Positions 7,423-10,310 of a stretch of DNA of 10,310 nucleotides are shown here, one piece after another. Where the stretch lies: positions 1 to 10,310 of the forward strand of contig JAPKAW010000056.1 in NCBI GenBank assembly GCA_028825055.1. The letters run 5' to 3'. Numbering within the stretch: the stretch's first letter is position 1; every line of letters starts with the position of its first letter. The notes under the pieces were generated by a model that worked only from the letters and a program-made list of their open reading frames with translations, made no database searches and was not told the origin of the DNA. The stretch is from Flavobacteriales bacterium (lineage in GTDB: Bacteria > Bacteroidota > Bacteroidia > Flavobacteriales_D > Sanyastnellaceae). A program made the position numbers and the translations under genes.

Positions 7423-8202
7423 ATGCGGAACATCGTAACGGGAAACTGGAAGAGCAACAAATTGTGGAATGATGCTGAGAAATTGATGGACGACGTGGCC
7501 ACAGGGATTCTTGAATCACAACACACCGATGTTTTCGTAGCGCCGCCTACGCCTTATTTAGCGGCCTTACAGGCGCAATCTACAGATTTAATAGGGCTTG
7601 CTGGTCAGCAATGCAGTGCGCACCTTGAAGGGGCCTTTACGGGCGAACACACCGCCTCCATGTTGAAGTCCGTTGGAGTAAAAGCAGTTCTCATCGGTCA
7701 TTCGGAGAGAAGAGGTGGTTTTGGAGAGAACGACTCCGTCGTGGAGGTGAAAATCCATCATGCTTTGGATGCAGGCTTACTGGCTATTGTATGCTGTGGG
7801 GAGAACCTTGAGGAACGGGATGCTGGGCAGCATTTTGAGAAGGTCTTGACGCAATTGTCTCACGCATTTCAAAACGTTGATACGAGCAAAATGATACATG
7901 TCGTGGTAGCTTATGAGCCAATTTGGGCAATTGGAACAGGCCGCACAGCCTCTGCTGCGCGGGCTCAAGAAATGCACGCTGCGATTCGAAAACACCTGGT
8001 TGAATTGTTTGACGCGCCCACGGCAGAGTCCACTCGGATTCTTTACGGAGGCAGTTGCAAACCTTCCAATGCACTCGAAATCTTCATGCAACCGGACGTT
8101 AACGGCGGATTAATCGGTGGTGCATCGTTGAACGCTTTAGACTTCTTGGCCATCGTTGCGGCTTCCAATGAAGCTGCGTCAAAAGAGCAACAAGGTGGTT
8201 GA
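7423..8202 (+). CDS. tpiA: Triosephosphate isomerase
   Basis: TpiA interconverts dihydroxyacetone phosphate and glyceraldehyde 3-phosphate in glycolysis and gluconeogenesis, in the cytoplasm. The ATG at 7423 gives 259 residues and places the family N-terminus (MRNIVTGNWKSNK) correctly; an in-frame ATG at 7357 would add 22 atypical residues. Catalytic residues are visible: Asn8 and Lys10 in GNWK, His93 in GHSERR, and Glu165 in AYEPIWAIGTG, the start of the mobile lid loop. Phosphate-binding GGS and GGLIGGAS (228-235) are present. The last residues (EAASKEQQGG) are a small extension encoded within the overlap with prmA. A 72-base gap separates it from the divergent recQ, and I could not identify a convincing promoter there. 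tpiA next to prmA is, from memory, a common order in Bacteroidota. Confidence 0.97.
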   Translation: MRNIVTGNWKSNKLWNDAEKLMDDVATGILESQHTDVFVAPPTPYLAALQAQSTDLIGLAGQQCSAHLEGAFTGEHTASMLKSVGVKAVLIGHSERRGGFGENDSVVEVKIHHALDAGLLAIVCCGENLEERDAGQHFEKVLTQLSHAFQNVDTSKMIHVVVAYEPIWAIGTGRTASAARAQEMHAAIRKHLVELFDAPTAESTRILYGGSCKPSNALEIFMQPDVNGGLIGGASLNALDFLAIVAASNEAASKEQQGG

Positions 8203-9061
8203 AACGCCTACATTCCTCAGGTTGACGTTAACCTGTAAGCCATTACTTCCTGCACGAGAAATTGCTGTGGCTTGGCTTGAAACATGTGGATTTGACATGT
8301 TTGAAAACCAAGCTGATGGCGTTTTAGCATACGGAAGGGAATCGGACATCGATCGGGCCGAATGTGATGAAATCTTGGCGGACTTGAAGGAATTGGCGGA
8401 GATTGAAACCAACTTTGAATCCATCCTTTCGGAAAACTGGAACGCTGCGTGGGAGGCGGACTATCAAGCTATTGATGTGGACGGATTGGCCCACATGCGA
8501 GCTCCATTTCATCCGGCTCCCATTAGCGGATTGGACCTGGTGATTCAACCTCAGATGTCTTTTGGAACTGGGCATCATGCGACAACGTGGCAAATGCTTC
8601 GAAGGCTTTTGGATGAATCTGTTGCTGACCGAACCATTTTGGACATGGGCTGCGGCACAGGAGTTTTGGCCATCGCCAGTCACTTGTTAGGCGCTGAAAC
8701 GGTTGTGGCAATTGACATTGACCCGTGGTCCTACGAAAACACGCGAACCAATTACCAGCTCAATGGCATAGACCACGAAACGTCGAGCGGTCAGGTACTT
8801 TTAGGGGATGCAACTCTGCTTGACCCTTGGAAAGATCGATTTGACCTTGTTTTAGCCAACATAAATCGCAACGTACTCTTGAAGGACATGCGCGCATACG
8901 ACATGGTTCTCAAGCCCGGTGGTCGCGTTTTAATGAGTGGTTTTTTTCCTTCTGATTTGGAAATGCTGAAAGCTCTTTCGATTGAACTGCAATGGAATTG
9001 GCTCTCGAGTACAGAGCGTGAAGGGTGGTGCTGTGCGTTGTGGGAAAAGTCACATCCTTGA
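8168..9061 (+). CDS. prmA: Ribosomal protein L11 methyltransferase
   Basis: PrmA trimethylates lysine and N-terminal amino groups of ribosomal protein L11 using S-adenosylmethionine. Numbered from the ATG at 8168, the 297-residue protein has an N-terminal L11-recognition region (about 1-110), then MSFGTGHHATT (GTGHH at 133-137), motif I DMGCGTG (159-165), VVAIDIDPWSYENT, and ANINRN (230-235), the PrmA equivalent of the NPPY motif. The end (EGWCCALWEK) also fits. The start is uncertain. The ATG at 8168 overlaps tpiA by 35 bases; a TTG at 8156 and a GTG at 8195 are in frame. The GTG would put the first beta strand (FLRLTLTCKP) close to the N-terminus, as in most Bacteroidota PrmA, and reduce the overlap to eight bases. 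Any of these starts overlaps tpiA, so translational coupling is likely. Confidence 0.94.
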   Translation: MKLRQKSNKVVETPTFLRLTLTCKPLLPAREIAVAWLETCGFDMFENQADGVLAYGRESDIDRAECDEILADLKELAEIETNFESILSENWNAAWEADYQAIDVDGLAHMRAPFHPAPISGLDLVIQPQMSFGTGHHATTWQMLRRLLDESVADRTILDMGCGTGVLAIASHLLGAETVVAIDIDPWSYENTRTNYQLNGIDHETSSGQVLLGDATLLDPWKDRFDLVLANINRNVLLKDMRAYDMVLKPGGRVLMSGFFPSDLEMLKALSIELQWNWLSSTEREGWCCALWEKSHP

Positions 9062-9099
9062 AGGCGAATAACGACCTAGTCACGTTGTAATTTCGTGCC

Positions 9100-10310
9100 A
9101 TGTGCCGTTATACTAAGCTACCAATTTCAAGCGCTCATACCGCTCATCGCTATATTGGAGCGCTCCTTCAGGTCGTGATTGCGTTGGGAGTATCGATAAT
9201 GGGGGTTGCCCAGACGTATGAAGCCAATTGTGAGGGTCTCGGGGAACAGCTGCATGAGGAGTTAGCACAATCAAGTGGTAACGACGCCAAATGGGCTAAA
9301 AAAACGCTGATGCCCTTGTTATGCAGTCCAGACATGCGCTCTTCGCAGCTGGACACCATTGCTCTTTTTTGCAACGTATTTGAGGAAAACCGAGTTTCCA
9401 TGTCAAAGGGAGTATTGAATTACCTCCTGACGATCGAACAACTCATAGGTCGAAATGACCCTGACTTATGGCATACGTGGCATGAAGTGGTCGATGCCAT
9501 GCTTCAGAACAAGAAGTGGAAGAAGTCTTTGGCCTCATTCTTAAAAACAAGTCCTGGGTTGATTAGAGAGCAAATCCTGTTCGATGCGCCAAGCGGAAAA
9601 TGGAAGCTAGAGGACACAACGTTTCAATTGAATGTGGACTCAATTCCACAGTTGACTTTTCTAAATGGTCGTTTGATAGGTGAGGCTAAAAATGATCGTA
9701 TCGAAGTTTTGCGAACGAGCGGGGTATGGAACCTCACAAAAGATCGGCTCCAACTCTCCGGAGGCAAGTTGCCTTGGACAGGTACTCGGTTTGATTCTCT
9801 TGGCTACTATGCTGAAATGGGACCGTTTGAATTGAAATTGAAAAGCAGCGGATTCGTTTGTGATGACGCGGTATGGTATTCTGATTTGTTGGAAGCTCCG
9901 CTTCAAGGAAGAGTCACCACAAAGCTGCAGAAATTCGAAAACATCGACAGCAAGACATATCCCCGTTTTGCTAGTGAGGCTGATCGAGTACGATTGGAAG
10001 ACGTTTTTGAAGGCGTGCATTATGAAGGGGGCATGGCTGTTAAGGGTGCGCGCATAGCAGGCATTGGAACCCCCGACTTTCTTGCTAAAGTGGAAGTAGT
10101 CAGAGACGACACAGTGTTCATGGTCTTGTCGGCGGCAGAGTTTTTATTTACCCCAAAAGGATTTTCAACGGCCCACAGTCGGTTGAACTTGTTTTTCAGG
10201 AACGATACGATTAGCCACCCTGATGTCAGTGTGCGGCTAGACGACCTGTCGGATGCTTACCGGGTAATGCGTCAAACTGAGGGGCTAGGTCAGCAGTCAT
10301 TTGAAGACCG
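9100..10310 (+). CDS. Large exported protein of unknown function, N-terminal part (cut by window edge)
   Basis: An open frame runs from the ATG at 9100 to the window edge, giving 403 complete codons without a stop. The N-terminus looks like a signal peptide: a basic region to Arg17, a hydrophobic stretch at about 18-36 and GVA before the likely cut after residue 37. A second ATG at 9199 would remove most of that hydrophobic stretch, so I prefer 9100. Residues about 40-165 look helical and include LWHTWHEVVDAMLQN. After about 165 the sequence turns beta-rich. Distinctive blocks are TYPRF (286-290), RLEDVFEGVHYEGG (ending near 311) and ISHPDVSVRL near the edge. From memory these resemble a large Bacteroidota-specific family (well over 1000 residues) annotated only as hypothetical. 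No catalytic motif is apparent. It starts 38 bases after prmA on the same strand with no terminator between, so it may be cotranscribed with tpiA-prmA. Confidence 0.82.
   Translation, partial: MCRYTKLPISSAHTAHRYIGALLQVVIALGVSIMGVAQTYEANCEGLGEQLHEELAQSSGNDAKWAKKTLMPLLCSPDMRSSQLDTIALFCNVFEENRVSMSKGVLNYLLTIEQLIGRNDPDLWHTWHEVVDAMLQNKKWKKSLASFLKTSPGLIREQILFDAPSGKWKLEDTTFQLNVDSIPQLTFLNGRLIGEAKNDRIEVLRTSGVWNLTKDRLQLSGGKLPWTGTRFDSLGYYAEMGPFELKLKSSGFVCDDAVWYSDLLEAPLQGRVTTKLQKFENIDSKTYPRFASEADRVRLEDVFEGVHYEGGMAVKGARIAGIGTPDFLAKVEVVRDDTVFMVLSAAEFLFTPKGFSTAHSRLNLFFRNDTISHPDVSVRLDDLSDAYRVMRQTEGLGQQSFED

Noticed and set aside
1..10310. Possible mobile element, CRISPR array, tRNA or defence system
   Set aside because: No transposase or integrase motifs, spaced direct repeats, cloverleaf-like genes or defence-type nucleases were seen. 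RecQ here sits with housekeeping genes, not in a defence cluster.

Overview
The window looks like an ordinary chromosomal segment of a Bacteroidota bacterium, most likely a marine or aquatic member of the Flavobacteriales. Three observations point there. One secreted protein carries a type IX secretion (T9SS) C-terminal sorting domain preceded by the GCTD...DGSC module common in marine Flavobacteriia. The RecQ helicase has the Bacteroidota-type layout, with its zinc cysteines about 200 residues after the helicase core. Start codons lack clear Shine-Dalgarno sequences and sit behind A/T-rich leaders. The lineage is inferred from these traits, not from a marker-gene comparison.

Layout, left to right. 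Bases 1-575 (-) hold the N-terminal third or so of paaZ (phenylacetate degradation), cut by the window edge. Bases 576-849 are a divergent intergenic region with two weak Bacteroidota-type promoter candidates facing right. Bases 850-1818 (+) encode a T9SS-exported protein of unknown function whose codon use suggests high expression; a strong intrinsic terminator follows at 1840-1868. Bases 1908-3257 (+) encode a PhoD-like phosphatase predicted to be a lipoprotein. Bases 3268-3492 (-) encode a small 74-residue protein. Bases 3585-4232 (+) are pdxH (vitamin B6). Convergent to it is a leftward pair, recQ (7350-5452) then an rlmI-like rRNA methyltransferase gene (5427-4237). Divergent from recQ is a rightward run: tpiA (7423-8202), prmA (overlapping it, 8168-9061) and the start of a long exported protein of unknown function (9100 to the edge).

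The genes form small transcription units, not one system: recQ-rlmI (DNA repair, ribosome modification), tpiA-prmA-orf (glycolysis, ribosomal protein methylation, an envelope or exported protein), and several single genes. I see no insertion sequence, phage gene, CRISPR array, tRNA, rRNA or defence system. I did not find an exciting undescribed system. The parts with genuinely unknown biology are the abundant-looking T9SS cargo at 850-1818, the truncated exported protein at 9100-10310 and the small protein at 3268-3492.
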